This document shows positions 46,090-55,841 of a DNA stretch of 64,000 nt, piece after piece. Each line of letters opens with the position of its first letter. Within the stretch, counting starts at the first letter, position 1. The stretch covers positions 3,078,501 to 3,142,500 of the forward strand of contig NZ_CP097298.1 of the NCBI RefSeq assembly GCF_023503965.1, in the 5' to 3' direction. This DNA comes from Brevundimonas albigilva (lineage in GTDB: Bacteria > Pseudomonadota > Alphaproteobacteria > Caulobacterales > Caulobacteraceae). The notes beneath the pieces are model-generated. The model was not told the DNA's origin. It made no database searches and saw only the letters and a list, made by a program, of their open reading frames with translations. A program made the position numbers and the translations under genes.

Positions 46090-46844
46090 TCGCCCCGCTG
46101 ACGATGCGGGACGCCGAAGCCAGCCTGGGCGGCCGCAAGGTGCTGGATGGGGCGGACGTGCAGGCGGGCAGGGGCGAACTGGTCGCCCTGGTCGGTCCGA
46201 ACGGCGCCGGCAAGTCCAGCCTGATCCGGGCGTTCGCGGGACTGCTTGCGCTGGACGGCGGGATCGCCCGACTGAGCGGGGACGATGTCAGGGCCCTGTC
46301 GCCGCGCCAGCGGGCCGAACGGGTCGCCTATCTGCCGCAGGAGCGCCGCATCGCCTGGAATCTGCCGGCGATCGAGATCGCTGCGCTGGGCGCGCCCTTC
46401 CTCACCGGCGAGCAAGCGCTGGCGCGAGCGCGGGTCGCGTTGGACGAGGTCGGCGCCGGCCATCTGGCCGACCGGGGCGCCGCCGAGATGTCGGGCGGCG
46501 AACGGGCGAGGGTGCTGCTGGCGCGGGCGCTGGCGTCGCCTTCGCCGCTGCTCCTGGCGGATGAGCCGATCGCCGGGCTGGACCCGGACGCCCAGCGGCT
46601 GGTGCTGGAGCGGCTGCGGGCCAAGGCCGACGCCGGAGGCTCGGTTCTGGTCAGCCTGCACGACCTGACGCTGGCGGCCGCCTTCGCGGATCGGGTCGTG
46701 GTGCTGGACGGCGGCCGCGTCGTCGCCGCCGGCCCGCCGCTTGAGGCGCTGTGGCCCGAGGTCCTGAAGACGACGTTCGGGCTGGACGGCCGCTGGGTCG
46801 AGACGGTCGACGGGCCGTTGCTGGCGGCCCGCCGGGCTCAGTAG
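46086..46844 (+). CDS. FecE/BtuD-type ABC ATPase
   Basis: 252 residues from a GTG at 46086, in a GTGA overlap with the permease. Walker A GPNGAGKSSLIRAFAG, Q-loop YLPQERR, signature MSGGERARVLLARAL, Walker B LLADEPIAGLDPDAQ and H-loop LVSLHDLTLAAAFADRV are all intact. It powers the importer made by the two genes before it. Its last seven bases overlap the 3' end of slt on the other strand, so the two transcripts meet end to end without a spacer. Confidence 0.92.
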   Translation: MIAPLTMRDAEASLGGRKVLDGADVQAGRGELVALVGPNGAGKSSLIRAFAGLLALDGGIARLSGDDVRALSPRQRAERVAYLPQERRIAWNLPAIEIAALGAPFLTGEQALARARVALDEVGAGHLADRGAAEMSGGERARVLLARALASPSPLLLADEPIAGLDPDAQRLVLERLRAKADAGGSVLVSLHDLTLAAAFADRVVVLDGGRVVAAGPPLEALWPEVLKTTFGLDGRWVETVDGPLLAARRAQ

Positions 46845-48913
46845 CCGGCGTAGGGGCGCGGGCCGGCCGCGGCCCCGGCCGAGATGTCCGCCGAGGGCGT
46901 CAGCGGCGCCGAACCGCCGTTCAGGCGCGCCTTGTACACGGCCATGTTCTCCATCACCCGCATCATGTAGTTGCGCGTCTCCGTGAAGGGCGCGCATTCG
47001 ATGAAGTCGATCGCAGCGTTCGCGTCGCCGCGCGGATCGCCGCAGCGGGCGACCCACTGGCTGGGCCGGGCGGGACCGGCGTTGTAGCCCACTGTCGCCA
47101 GCAGCATCGAGCCGCTGTTGGCCGCCATCAGCTCGCCCAGGTGATAACTGCCCAAGGTCATGTTGTAGTCCGGGTCCCACAGCTGCTCGGCCGAGAACCC
47201 CATGCCCAGGCGCCGGGCGACGCCGGAGGCCGTGGCCGGCAGGAACTGCATCATGCCGCGCGCATCGGCGTGGGAGCGGGCGCGGGGATCGAAGCTGGAT
47301 TCCTGGCGCGTGATGGCCAGGGTGAAGGGCAGGGGCGCCGAACCGTTGACCGAGGGCGGGATGCGCACCGGGTACATCCGTTCGGGCAGGACGAAGCCGC
47401 GCTGGCTGGCCGCGCGGCCCACCATCATGGCGGTGAAGTCCTCGCCATAGCTGCGCGACAGGTCCATCAGCAGGGCCAGGTCCTCGATGGTCGGCAGGTC
47501 GTTGTCCAGTTGATAGGCGAAGACGCGCAGTAGACTGGTTTCGCCCGTCTCGCCCAGGATGCGCGTCGCGCGGACCAGTTCGCGGCCCTCGAAGGAAGCG
47601 ATGGCGGCCTGATCGGGCGCGGGCTCGCCCGGCAGGGTCAGGGTGGTCAGACCGGCCTTCTCGGCCGCCAGCTGGCCATAGAAGGTCTGCCAGTGCTGCG
47701 CGCCGTTGCGGTAGTAGTTCATCGCCGCGTCGCGTTCGCCGCGCGCCTCGGCCGCCCGGCCCAGCCAGTAATAGGCCCGCCCTTGCGTGATGGGCGTGGA
47801 CGAGGCGCCGCGCAGGGCCTCGAAATGGCGGGCGGCGACCTCGGGCTGGTTCAGCTTGGTCAGGGCGACCCAGCCGGCGAAGAAGTCGGCGTCCACCATC
47901 CGGTCGCCGGCGGTGAAGCCGTGGCCGTTCATCGCATCGTAGGCCGCGCGCCAGTTTCCGACCTGAAGGGCGTCCAGGAAATAATTGCGGCGCTCGCTCC
48001 ACAGGGTGTTCTGGCCCGTGTCGTGCGACGGCGCGGGCGGCAGGGCGGCCAGCAGCGGGAAGGCTTCGGACTGGCGGTTCTGGGAGCGCAGGATCCGCAC
48101 GCGTTCCAGCACGACGGCGGGATCGCCGGCCTGGGCCGGCGTCAGTCCGGCGACGATGGCGTCGGGGCTGTAGGCGGTGCGCAGGGCCAGCACGGCGTTG
48201 GCCACGGCGGCCCGGTCGGGCGAGACCAGGCCGAGCATCGCGCGCGTGGCCGGCCCGTGCGGGCCCAGCAGCAGCAGGTTCAGCCGTCTTTCATGATCGG
48301 CCGGCGTCAGCCATCCGCCCCAGCGGGCCAGGACGCGCGACTGCGGCGCCTCGTCGAAGGATTGGGTCGTCCACCAGTCGCGGATCAGGGCGCGCGCCTC
48401 GTCGGTGCGGCCGCGCTGCTCATAGGCGGAGGCCAGGGCGATGGCGCCCTCGATGGTGGTCGGCGGACCGTCGGCGAACAGGGCCAGGGCGGCGTCGGCG
48501 CCCATGCCGGAGCGGTCCAGCACCTTCTCGGTCGCGGCGCGGCGCGATTCGGCGCGCGGCCAGCCGGCCATGCCGGCCTGGGCCTGGGCCAGCTGGGCGT
48601 AGGACAGCTGTTCGCCCGAGGTGTCGATCAGCGCCCACTCGACCAGCTTGCGCGCGGCCGGGTCGCCGATCTGGGCCAGCACGGCCTGGGTTCCGGCCAC
48701 GTCGCGGGCGCGGGCGGCGGCCAGTCCCTGGCGGAAAAGCGCGGTGTCCTGATCGTTCAGGACGCGGGGTCCCCGGTAGGCCGAAACGGGGGCGGCCGTG
48801 GACTGGACCGCCGTGTAGGGAACGGGGCCGGAGGTCAGGTCCTGCGGATTGGGAGCAAGCACCGCAAGCATGGCCGCCAGGCTGGTTCCGATCATGATCT
48901 TTCCTGTTCCCAT
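46838..48913 (-). CDS. slt: Soluble lytic transglycosylase Slt
   Basis: 691 residues. A signal peptide starts it ([18 protein letters not shown]). A long helical superhelix of TPR-like repeats follows (for example [15 protein letters not shown] and [31 protein letters not shown]). The C-terminal lysozyme-like domain has the catalytic Glu in [30 protein letters not shown] and the later [27 protein letters not shown]. It cuts peptidoglycan to 1,6-anhydro products in the periplasm. The ATG at 48913 is the first sensible start. dapA lies divergent 100 bases away, a pairing often seen in alphaproteobacteria. Confidence 0.94.
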   Translation of the reverse strand: MGTGKIMIGTSLAAMLAVLAPNPQDLTSGPVPYTAVQSTAAPVSAYRGPRVLNDQDTALFRQGLAAARARDVAGTQAVLAQIGDPAARKLVEWALIDTSGEQLSYAQLAQAQAGMAGWPRAESRRAATEKVLDRSGMGADAALALFADGPPTTIEGAIALASAYEQRGRTDEARALIRDWWTTQSFDEAPQSRVLARWGGWLTPADHERRLNLLLLGPHGPATRAMLGLVSPDRAAVANAVLALRTAYSPDAIVAGLTPAQAGDPAVVLERVRILRSQNRQSEAFPLLAALPPAPSHDTGQNTLWSERRNYFLDALQVGNWRAAYDAMNGHGFTAGDRMVDADFFAGWVALTKLNQPEVAARHFEALRGASSTPITQGRAYYWLGRAAEARGERDAAMNYYRNGAQHWQTFYGQLAAEKAGLTTLTLPGEPAPDQAAIASFEGRELVRATRILGETGETSLLRVFAYQLDNDLPTIEDLALLMDLSRSYGEDFTAMMVGRAASQRGFVLPERMYPVRIPPSVNGSAPLPFTLAITRQESSFDPRARSHADARGMMQFLPATASGVARRLGMGFSAEQLWDPDYNMTLGSYHLGELMAANSGSMLLATVGYNAGPARPSQWVARCGDPRGDANAAIDFIECAPFTETRNYMMRVMENMAVYKARLNGGSAPLTPSADISAGAAAGPRPYAGY

Positions 48914-49013
48914 TCAATCCGGTTGCGGCAAGGCCGTCGGCGACCTAACTTCCCGCGCTCGTTTCTCGGCGGCGATCGACGTCGCCCCCTCCCACGCAGG
49001 CCAAGCTAGTCCC

Positions 49014-49897
49014 ATGACCGCCCCCTTGTTCAAGGGCGTGATCACCGCCCTGATCACACCACTTCGTGACGGAAACGTGGACGAGGCCGCTTTCGTCAAA
49101 CTGCTGGAGCGCCAGATCGCCGCAGGGGTCGACGGCGTGGCGCCGATGGGCACGACGGGCGAGAGCGCGACCCTGCACCCCGACGAGCACAAGCGCGTGG
49201 TCGAACTGGCCGTGGCGACGGCGGCGGGACGGATTCGCGTGATCGCGGGCGCCGCTCCTCGGCCACCGACAAGGCCGTCGAGATGGCGGCGCACGCCAAG
49301 GCGGTCGGCGCCGACGGCGCGCTGGTGGTCGCGCCCTATTACAACCGGCCCTCGCAGGCGGGGATGACGGCGCACTTCCGCGCCATCGCCGACGCCGTGC
49401 AGCTGCCGGTGCTGCTTTACAACGTGCCGGGGCGCACCGGATCGGACCTCGCCAACGAAACCGTGGCCGCCCTGGCCGGTCATCCGAACATCGTCGGCGT
49501 CAAGGACGCCACCGGCGACATGGGACGGATCGCCTGGATGCGCGCGACCCTGCCTGAGGGCTTCGCCTATCTGTCCGGCGACGATTCCAGCTGGCTGGGC
49601 TATGCGGCGTCGGGCGGGCACGGGGTGATCTCGGTGACGTCCAATGTCGCGCCCGAGGCGATGGTCGCTCTTCACCAGGCGCTGGCCGCGGGCGATCTGG
49701 CGACCGCGCGGTCCTGGCAGGATCGGCTGATCGGCCTGCACCGGGCGCTGTTCCTGGACAACTCGCCTTCGCCGACTAAGTACGCCCTTTCGCGTCTGGG
49801 GCTGTGCGGCGAGGAGGTGCGGCTGCCGCTGGCGCCGACGGCCGAGGCGGTGCGGCCCGAGATCGACCGGGCCATGGCCGCGGCGGGCCTGACCTGA
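49014..49897 (+). CDS. dapA: 4-Hydroxy-tetrahydrodipicolinate synthase (frameshift near 49254)
   Basis: Joins aspartate semialdehyde and pyruvate on the lysine/meso-DAP path, needed for the cell wall. First frame: [35 protein letters not shown], then IAGA. Second frame from about 49255: [42 protein letters not shown] (catalytic Tyr) and GVKDATGD (Schiff-base Lys). Between them the family reads VIAGAGSNxT. One G restored in GCCGCTCC at 49251-49258 gives VIAGAGSSATDK and 294 residues, the normal length. Likely a sequence error. It shares a base with smpB (TGATG). Confidence 0.93.
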
Positions 49898-50367
49898 TGG
49901 CCGCCGAAAAGCCCAAGATGAAGGTGCTGGCCGAGAACCGTCGGGCGAAGTTCGACTATTTCCTGACCGACAATCTGGAGGCCGGGATCCAGCTGCTGGG
50001 CACCGAGATCAAGGCCTTGCGCGACGGTCGGGCCAACATCGCCGAAAGCTACGCCTCGGTGGAGGGCCGCGAGATCATGCTGATCAACGCCGACATCCCG
50101 CCCTACAAGCAGGCCAACCGGTTCAACCACGAGCCGCGCCGGCATCGCAAGCTGCTGCTGCACAGGAAGCAGATCGACAAGCTGATCGGCGCGGTCCAGC
50201 GCGACGGCCAGACGATCATTCCCTTGCGCCTCTATCTGAACGAGGCGGGCAAGGCCAAGCTGGAGATCGCCCTGGCCAAGGGCAAGAAGCTGCACGACAA
50301 GCGCGAGGCCAGCGCCGAACGGGACTGGCAGCGCGACAAGGCCCGGCTGATGCGCGACAAGGGCTGA
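49897..50367 (+). CDS. smpB: SsrA-binding protein SmpB
   Basis: 156 residues. An OB-fold protein that brings tmRNA to stalled ribosomes. [63 protein letters not shown] and the basic tail [22 protein letters not shown] are the family marks; the tail binds the mRNA path. The ATG at 49897 overlaps the dapA stop. The dapA-smpB order is common in alphaproteobacteria. No tmRNA gene is visible nearby. Confidence 0.96.
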   Translation: MAAEKPKMKVLAENRRAKFDYFLTDNLEAGIQLLGTEIKALRDGRANIAESYASVEGREIMLINADIPPYKQANRFNHEPRRHRKLLLHRKQIDKLIGAVQRDGQTIIPLRLYLNEAGKAKLEIALAKGKKLHDKREASAERDWQRDKARLMRDKG

Positions 50368-50398
50368 GGGCGAGAACCAAGCGACGTTCAGTCTGCGC

Positions 50399-50527
50399 CG
50401 TCATTCCGGGGCGTCCGCAGGACGAACCCGGAACCCAGGAGACTTGCATCCGGCGTCCGATGGATTTGGCGGCGAGACCGCGGTCCCGGATTCCGGGTTC
50501 TTCGCTTCGCTCAGCCCCGGAAGGACG
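50399..50527. repeat. Imperfect inverted repeat element between smpB and udg
   Basis: The arms CGTCATTCCGGGG (50399-50411) and CCCCGGAAGGACG (50515-50527), with inner ACCCGGAA and TTCCGGGTT, can fold into a long stem. 'CGTCATTCCGGGG...ACCCGGAATCC' is a widespread alphaproteobacterial intergenic repeat. It holds no ORF of note. It may also serve as the transcript end for smpB and udg, which converge here. Confidence 0.6.
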
Positions 50528-50558
50528 ATTCCACGGCGTGGGACGCTATTCGGTTGTC

Positions 50559-51197
50559 CTAGGCCTCGATCAGCGCCCGGGCGCGGTCGAAGATCGCCTC
50601 GAACATCTGGGGCGTCAGGCGGCCGGTGTTCGTGTTCAGCCGCGAGCAGTGATAGCTGTTCAGGATGACGTAGCCGCCCGCCTCGCCCTCGGCGCCGTGG
50701 CCGGCGGGCATGGCCGTGCCGGGCCGCCCGAACGCCTTCAGGATGTTGCGGCGGGACACGTCGCCCAGGGTGACGATCACCTTCAGGTTCGGCAGCAGCT
50801 TCAGCCGGTCGATCAGGAAGGGGCGGCAGGTCGTCTCCTCGATCGGCAGGGGCTTGTTGCCGGGCGGGGCGCAGCGCACCGCATTGGTGATCATGCAGTC
50901 GGTCAGGGTCAGATCGTCCTCGCCGTCGGGGTCGTAGCGGCCGGTCGCGAAGCCGGCCTTCTTCAGCGTGTCGTAGAGCAGCCAGCCGGCATGATCGCCG
51001 GTGAAGGGGCGGCCCGTGCGGTTGGCCCCCATGCGGCCGGGCGCCAGGCCCGCCACCAGCAGGCGCGCGTTCGGATCGCCGAACGACGGGGCCGGGCCGT
51101 TCCACCAGTCAGGGTTCTGGCGCGCGTTCTCGTGACGATAGGCGACCAGGCGCGGGCACAGGGGGCAGTCGCGGGGCGGTTCGGGCGTCAGGCTCAT
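50559..51197 (-). CDS. Uracil-DNA glycosylase, family 5 (UdgB type)
   Basis: 212 residues from an ATG at 51197. CPLCPRLVAYRHENARQNPDWWNGPAPSFGD at the start includes Cys residues for the iron-sulfur cluster of UDG families 4 and 5. The catalytic motif GLAPGRMGANRTGRPFTGDHAG with Ala in place of the usual polar residue marks family 5, which removes uracil and related bases, also from double-stranded DNA. The second motif is LNSYHCSRLNTNTGRLT. Its start overlaps the NYN gene stop by four bases (ATGA). Confidence 0.9.
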   Translation of the reverse strand: MSLTPEPPRDCPLCPRLVAYRHENARQNPDWWNGPAPSFGDPNARLLVAGLAPGRMGANRTGRPFTGDHAGWLLYDTLKKAGFATGRYDPDGEDDLTLTDCMITNAVRCAPPGNKPLPIEETTCRPFLIDRLKLLPNLKVIVTLGDVSRRNILKAFGRPGTAMPAGHGAEGEAGGYVILNSYHCSRLNTNTGRLTPQMFEAIFDRARALIEA

Positions 51198-51730
51198 TGC
51201 GTGGCCTTGGGTCGGCCGAACTCGGCCATCAGGTCGTTCAGGTCCAGGAAGGCGTCGGCCTGGCGGCGCAGTTCGTCGGCGATGTGCGGCGGCTGGGTCT
51301 TCTGGGTGGATATGACGGTGACGCGGACGCCCTTGTCCTGGACCGCCTGCACCAGCCGGCGGAAGTCGCCGTCGCCCGAGAACAGCACGACATGGTCCAG
51401 CCGGGGCGCCAGCTCCAGCATGTCGACCGCGATCTCGATGTCCATATTGCCCTTGATCCGGCTGTGGCCCTGGCCGTCGGTGAAGCGCCTGACCGGCTTG
51501 GTGACCACCGAAAAGCCGTTGTAGTCCAGCCAGTCGACCAGGGGTTTCACCGGCGAGAACTCTTCGCCCTCGACCACCGCCGTGTAATAATAGGCCCGCG
51601 TCAGGATGGATTTCTCGCGGAACCAGTCCAGCATCCGCCGGAAGTCCAGATCGTGCTGCAGAGACCGCGCGGCCGAGTAGAGGTTCGAACCGTCGATGAA
51701 GACCGCCAGCCGGTCGGTGGAATGAAACAT
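51194..51730 (-). CDS. NYN-domain (LabA/DUF88-like) protein
   Basis: 178 residues. RLAVFIDGSNLYSAARSL, KGNMDIEIAVDMLELAPRLDHVVLFSGDGDFRRLVQAVQDKGVRVTVIS and the final ELRRQADAFLDLND give the PIN-like NYN fold with its four Asp metal ligands, suggesting a ribonuclease; LabA-like members are otherwise poorly known. The ATG at 51730 begins the domain. It faces folK so closely that the two start codons share a CATG (51728-51731). It is coupled to udg downstream. Confidence 0.88.
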   Translation of the reverse strand: MFHSTDRLAVFIDGSNLYSAARSLQHDLDFRRMLDWFREKSILTRAYYYTAVVEGEEFSPVKPLVDWLDYNGFSVVTKPVRRFTDGQGHSRIKGNMDIEIAVDMLELAPRLDHVVLFSGDGDFRRLVQAVQDKGVRVTVISTQKTQPPHIADELRRQADAFLDLNDLMAEFGRPKATQ

Positions 51731-52295
51731 GGTCGAAGCCGTCAAAAGCGATGAAGAAAAGGGCGTCCGGCCCGACGTCGGAATCGACGACGGCCTTGAT
51801 CTGGACGGCGCAGTCATCGTGGCCCTGGGCTGCAATGACAAGGGGGCGTGGTCGTCGTGCCGCGAGGCGCTGGAGGCCGCGCTGGCCCGTTTCCGGTGCG
51901 AGGGGATCGACGTCGTGGCGCGATCGCGCTGGTGGTCTTCGCTGGCCTGGCCCGACGCGGACGACCCGCCCTTCCTGAACGGCGTCGTGGTGGTCAGGAC
52001 CGAGCACGATCCCCATGCGCTGATGGCCGCCCTGGGACGGATCGAGGACGCCTTCGGCCGCCAGCGTTCGACCCGAAACGCGCCGCGCACGCTGGATCTG
52101 GACCTGATCGCCTACGGGCGGCTGAGCGGCGACCTGGACGGCCTGATCCTGCCGCATCCGCGCGCGGCCGAGCGCCGGTTCGTCATGGGCCCGCTGGCGG
52201 AAATCGCCGCGGACTGGCGCCACCCCGTCACGGGCGGGGCCGCCGGCGATCTGGCGCGAGAGGCGACGGTGGGCCAGGACGCCCATCCGGCCTGA
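51729..52295 (+). CDS. folK: HPPK, 2-amino-4-hydroxy-6-hydroxymethyldihydropteridine diphosphokinase
   Basis: 188 residues. Transfers pyrophosphate from ATP to the pterin in folate synthesis. [46 protein letters not shown], and the [14 protein letters not shown] plus [23 protein letters not shown] signatures are clear. The first 30 residues ([17 protein letters not shown]...) are not part of the fold and may be surplus; another start within them is possible but none is an ATG. It is divergent from the NYN gene, its start codon overlapping that of the NYN gene by two bases on the other strand. rpoZ follows after 83 bases. Confidence 0.9.
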   Translation: MVEAVKSDEEKGVRPDVGIDDGLDLDGAVIVALGCNDKGAWSSCREALEAALARFRCEGIDVVARSRWWSSLAWPDADDPPFLNGVVVVRTEHDPHALMAALGRIEDAFGRQRSTRNAPRTLDLDLIAYGRLSGDLDGLILPHPRAAERRFVMGPLAEIAADWRHPVTGGAAGDLAREATVGQDAHPA

Positions 52296-52378
52296 CGCCC
52301 AACTTCCGCCCCTGTGGCGTTGCAAAAAGCCGTCCCCATCTGTATTTGACGCGGTTCTCCCCGCGTTCGAGGAATTTC

Positions 52379-52738
52379 ATGGCCCGCGTCACCGTCGAAG
52401 ACTGCATCGAGAAGGTTCCGAACCGCTTTGGCCTTGTGCTGCTGGCCGGTCACCGCGCCCGCAACATCGCCAACGGCGCCGCCCTGACGCTCGACCGCGA
52501 CAACGACAAGAACCCGGTCGTGGCCCTGCGCGAAGTGGCCGAGGACACGGTCAAGCCGGACGAGCTGCGCGAGAACATCATCACCACGCTGCAGCGCGTC
52601 GACGAGCGCACCGAGGCCGAGGACGAGGCCGAGACCGTCGCCCTGCTGGCCGAACCGCAACACATGAACATGGCCGAGGCCGAGCTGATCCGCGCGCTGC
52701 AAAGCGACCGCGACGGCGGCCAGGAGGAGCGGTACTGA
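52379..52738 (+). CDS. rpoZ: RNA polymerase omega subunit
   Basis: 119 residues. [33 protein letters not shown] is the conserved omega core that supports beta-prime; [13 protein letters not shown] is the usual second block. The C-terminal tail is acidic and helical. The ATG at 52379 follows GAGGAATTTC. A TTGACG at 52346-52351 may be its -35 box. rpoZ and spoT are in the same reading frame, parted by a single TGA at 52736-52738. Confidence 0.96.
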   Translation: MARVTVEDCIEKVPNRFGLVLLAGHRARNIANGAALTLDRDNDKNPVVALREVAEDTVKPDELRENIITTLQRVDERTEAEDEAETVALLAEPQHMNMAEAELIRALQSDRDGGQEERY

Positions 52739-52876
52739 CGCCCGAGGGAGCCCCCTGGCGTCACTATCCTGCCGGCGCGGACCGAGACGGCCCCGCCGGC
52801 GCCCCAAGCTGCAAACCGAAACGAGCCCGCTCCGGCGTCGCCCAAGGAGGCGCCGGCGCCGAAGCGTGCGCCGATC

Positions 52877-55033
52877 ATGCGCCAGTTCGAGCTGATCGAG
52901 GCGGTCAAGGCCTATGACCCGACCGCCGACGAGGCGCTGCTGAACCGCGCCTACGTCTATGCGATGAAGATGCACGGCTCGCAGCTGCGGGCCTCGGGCG
53001 ATCCCTATTTCGCCCATCCGATCCAGGTCGCGGGCATACTGACCGACTATCGGCTGGACACGGCCACCATCGTCACCGCCCTGCTGCACGACGTGGTCGA
53101 GGACACCTCGGCGACGCGCGACGACATCGCGGGGATGTTCGGCGAGGAGGTCGCGGTCCTGGTCGAGGGCGTGACAAAGCTGAGCCGTCTGGAACTTCAG
53201 GCCGAGCACACGCGCCAGGCCGAGAACCTGCGCAAGTTCATCCTGGCCATCAGCCGCGACGTGCGCGTGCTGCTGGTCAAGCTGGCCGACCGCCTGCACA
53301 ACATGCGCACGCTCCAGTTCGTGAAGCCCGAGAAGCGTGAACGCATCAGCCGCGAGACCTTGGAGGTCTATGCGCCGCTGGGCCGGTCGATCGGCATCCA
53401 CTCCATCGCCTCCGAACTGGAAGAACTGGCCTTCACCCACTTGAATCCCACGGCCAAGACCGCGATCGAGCGGCGGCTGGAGGCGCTGAAGCTGGAGCAC
53501 GGCCAGGCCATCGAGGGGGTGTCGCACGAGATCGAGCGCGTCCTGGCCGAGGCCGGAATGGCCGCGCGCGTCTTCGGCCGGCAGAAGACGCCCTATTCGA
53601 TCTGGCGCAAGTTGCAGCGCAAGTCGGTGGGCTTTTCGTCCCTGTCGGATATCTATGGTTTCCGCGTGATCGTGGAGGCCGAGGACGACTGCTATCGCGC
53701 ACTGGGCGTGATCCACCGCGCCTGGCCGATGGTGCCGGAGCGGTTCAAGGACTTCATCTCGACGCCCAAGTCGAACAACTACCGCTCTCTGCACACGACG
53801 GTGGTCGGGCCGCGCGGCCTGCGCATCGAGATGCAGATCCGCACCGAGGACATGGACCGGATCGCCGAGGACGGCGTGGCGGCGCACTGGCGCTACAAGA
53901 ACTCGTCCTATGGTTTCGATCACGAGGCGATGGAGAAGGGCGGGGGCCGCGATCCGCTGCAGAACCTGCGCCATCTGGTGCAGGTGATCGAGCACGGCGA
54001 GGGCGGCGAGGACTGGGTCGAGCACGCCAAGCTGGAGATGTACCTGGACCAGGTGTTCGTCTTCACGCCCAAGGGCCGGCTGGTCACCCTGCCGCGCGGG
54101 GGGATGCCGCTGGACTTCGCCTACGCCGTCCACACCGAGGTCGGCGACACGGCGGTTGGGGTCAAGATCAACGGCGAACTGAAGCCGATGCGCACGCCGC
54201 TGCAGAACGGCGACGTGGTCGAGGTGATCACCGGCGCCAAGCGCGAGGTGCCGGCCGACTGGCGCAGCCTGACCGTGACCGGCCGCGCGCGTTCGGCCAT
54301 CCGCCGCCACATCCGCACGACCGAGCGGGAAGAGTTCATCAAGCTGGGCCGGACGGCGCTGGAGCACACGCTGACGCGGGTGGAGAAGGCGCTGGCGGAC
54401 GTGTCGCTGAAGCCGGTTCTGGAGACCTTCGCGGTGGCCTCGGACGAGGATCTGTTCGAGGCGTTGGGCCGCGGCCGGGTGTCGCCGACCGTGGTGGCCG
54501 AGACGCTGTTCCCGTCGCTGAAGGGGCGGCTGAAGGCCGGGCCGGAGAAGCAGCGGATCAAGGACGACAAGGCGCGGCTGTTCGTGCGGGGCGGGGGCCT
54601 GACGCCCGGCGTCAGCGTCCATTTCGGCCAGTGCTGCACCCCGGTGCCGGGCGACCGGATCGTGGGCATACTGGAGCCCGAGGTCGGCCTGACCGTCCAC
54701 ACCATCGACTGCCAGACCCTGGCGGACTACGCCGACGACGATTCAGTCTGGCACGACCTGCAATGGACGCCCGAGGCCGAGCAGCGCGCGGTCGCCGCCG
54801 CCCGCCTGCGCGCCACCATCCGCAACGCGCCCGGCGTTCTGGGGCAGGTGACGACGCTGATCGGCGAGGCGGGCGGCAACATCATCAACCTGTCGATGGC
54901 GCACCGCCAGCAGGACTTCTTCGACGTGGACGTGGATGTCGAGGTCGAGGACGCCAAGCACGCGACCATGATCATGGCCGCCCTGCGGGCCAATCCGTCG
55001 GTCGACAACGTCGAGCGCGCGCGGGGCGGATGA
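52877..55033 (+). CDS. spoT: Bifunctional (p)ppGpp synthetase/hydrolase (SpoT/Rsh)
   Basis: 718 residues from the ATG at 52877. HD hydrolase domain (YFAHPIQVAGILTDYRLD, LLHDVVEDT), synthetase domain (KLQRKSVGFSSLSDIYGFRVIVE, FKDFISTPKSNNYRSLHTTVVGPRG with the RFKD-type loop of bifunctional Rsh), TGS domain (TPKGRLVTLPRGGMPLDFAYAVHTEVG), a zinc-finger-like CCTPVPGD segment and an ACT domain at the end. Both halves keep their key residues, so it should make and break ppGpp. The frame stays open from the rpoZ stop to the ATG (about 46 Pro/Ala-rich codons) but without an ATG, GTG or TTG. It overlaps the next gene by four bases. Confidence 0.95.
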   Translation: MRQFELIEAVKAYDPTADEALLNRAYVYAMKMHGSQLRASGDPYFAHPIQVAGILTDYRLDTATIVTALLHDVVEDTSATRDDIAGMFGEEVAVLVEGVTKLSRLELQAEHTRQAENLRKFILAISRDVRVLLVKLADRLHNMRTLQFVKPEKRERISRETLEVYAPLGRSIGIHSIASELEELAFTHLNPTAKTAIERRLEALKLEHGQAIEGVSHEIERVLAEAGMAARVFGRQKTPYSIWRKLQRKSVGFSSLSDIYGFRVIVEAEDDCYRALGVIHRAWPMVPERFKDFISTPKSNNYRSLHTTVVGPRGLRIEMQIRTEDMDRIAEDGVAAHWRYKNSSYGFDHEAMEKGGGRDPLQNLRHLVQVIEHGEGGEDWVEHAKLEMYLDQVFVFTPKGRLVTLPRGGMPLDFAYAVHTEVGDTAVGVKINGELKPMRTPLQNGDVVEVITGAKREVPADWRSLTVTGRARSAIRRHIRTTEREEFIKLGRTALEHTLTRVEKALADVSLKPVLETFAVASDEDLFEALGRGRVSPTVVAETLFPSLKGRLKAGPEKQRIKDDKARLFVRGGGLTPGVSVHFGQCCTPVPGDRIVGILEPEVGLTVHTIDCQTLADYADDDSVWHDLQWTPEAEQRAVAAARLRATIRNAPGVLGQVTTLIGEAGGNIINLSMAHRQQDFFDVDVDVEVEDAKHATMIMAALRANPSVDNVERARGG

Positions 55034-55791
55034 AGGACGACCGTCGCAAGGCCAATGCGGCGCAGATGGCGTCGCCGTCGTATCGCATGGCGGCGATGGA
55101 CCAGGACTTCTTACTGGGCGATTCCATGCGCGGCGTGCGCTTCCTGATGGAATACGCCAAGGCCGAGGAGGCGCTGCGGGCGTGGGGCGTGCGTTCCACC
55201 ATCGTCGTGTTCGGCAGCGCGCGGGTGCGCCAGGACGCCAGCTGGTACGAGCAGGCGCGGGCCTTCGGCCGGCTGGCTTCGGAACGGGGCGGGGCGTTGC
55301 GAGGATCGGTCGGCGAGCCGCGCGACAACGTCATCGCCACCGGCGGCGGGCCGGGGATTATGGAAGCGGCCAATCGCGGCGCGGTCGACGCCGGCGCGCC
55401 TTCCGTCGGCTTCAACATCACCCTGCCGCACGAGCAGGAGCCGAACGCCTATTCGACGCCGGAGCTGACCTTCCGCTTCCACTATTTCGCGATGCGGAAG
55501 ATGCACCTGGCCATGCGCGCGAACGCGTTGGTGGTGTTTCCGGGCGGGTTCGGCACCTTCGACGAACTGTTCGAGCTCCTGACCCTGCGCCAGACCGGCA
55601 AGGCGCCGCCGATCCCCGTCGTGCTGTTCGACAGGGCCTATTGGACCGAGGTCATCAACTTCGACGCCCTGGCCCGGTACGGCATGATCGCCGAAAGGGA
55701 CCTGGACCTGATCGGATTCGCCGAGGACGCCGAAGGCGTCTGGGCCGAACTGCTGGCGCGAGGCCTTCGGCCGCACGAAAACATCGACTGA
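55030..55791 (+). CDS. LOG-family (TIGR00730) Rossmann protein, nucleotide-monophosphate nucleosidase type
   Basis: 253 residues. VRSTIVVFGSARVRQDASWYEQARAFGRLAS, ATGGGPGIMEAANRGAVDAG and VVFPGGFGTFDELFELLTLRQTG. The PGGxGTxxE motif and the R/E pair are those of LOG phosphoribohydrolases and the PpnN group, which cut nucleoside monophosphates to base and ribose 5-phosphate. In E. coli PpnN is activated by ppGpp; here the gene is coupled by an ATGA overlap to the ppGpp enzyme, so a link to that signal is plausible but only inferred. The first 50 residues are helical and not part of the core. Confidence 0.88.
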   Translation: MKDDRRKANAAQMASPSYRMAAMDQDFLLGDSMRGVRFLMEYAKAEEALRAWGVRSTIVVFGSARVRQDASWYEQARAFGRLASERGGALRGSVGEPRDNVIATGGGPGIMEAANRGAVDAGAPSVGFNITLPHEQEPNAYSTPELTFRFHYFAMRKMHLAMRANALVVFPGGFGTFDELFELLTLRQTGKAPPIPVVLFDRAYWTEVINFDALARYGMIAERDLDLIGFAEDAEGVWAELLARGLRPHENID

Positions 55792-55841
55792 AGCGTCGCC
55801 GGAGGGTTCATCCGCGCGCGGTCCGGGTCTAGAGACGACGG

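Noticed and set aside
49897..50560. tmRNA gene next to smpB
   Set aside because: The region after smpB is a known type of inverted repeat and has no tRNA-like ends.
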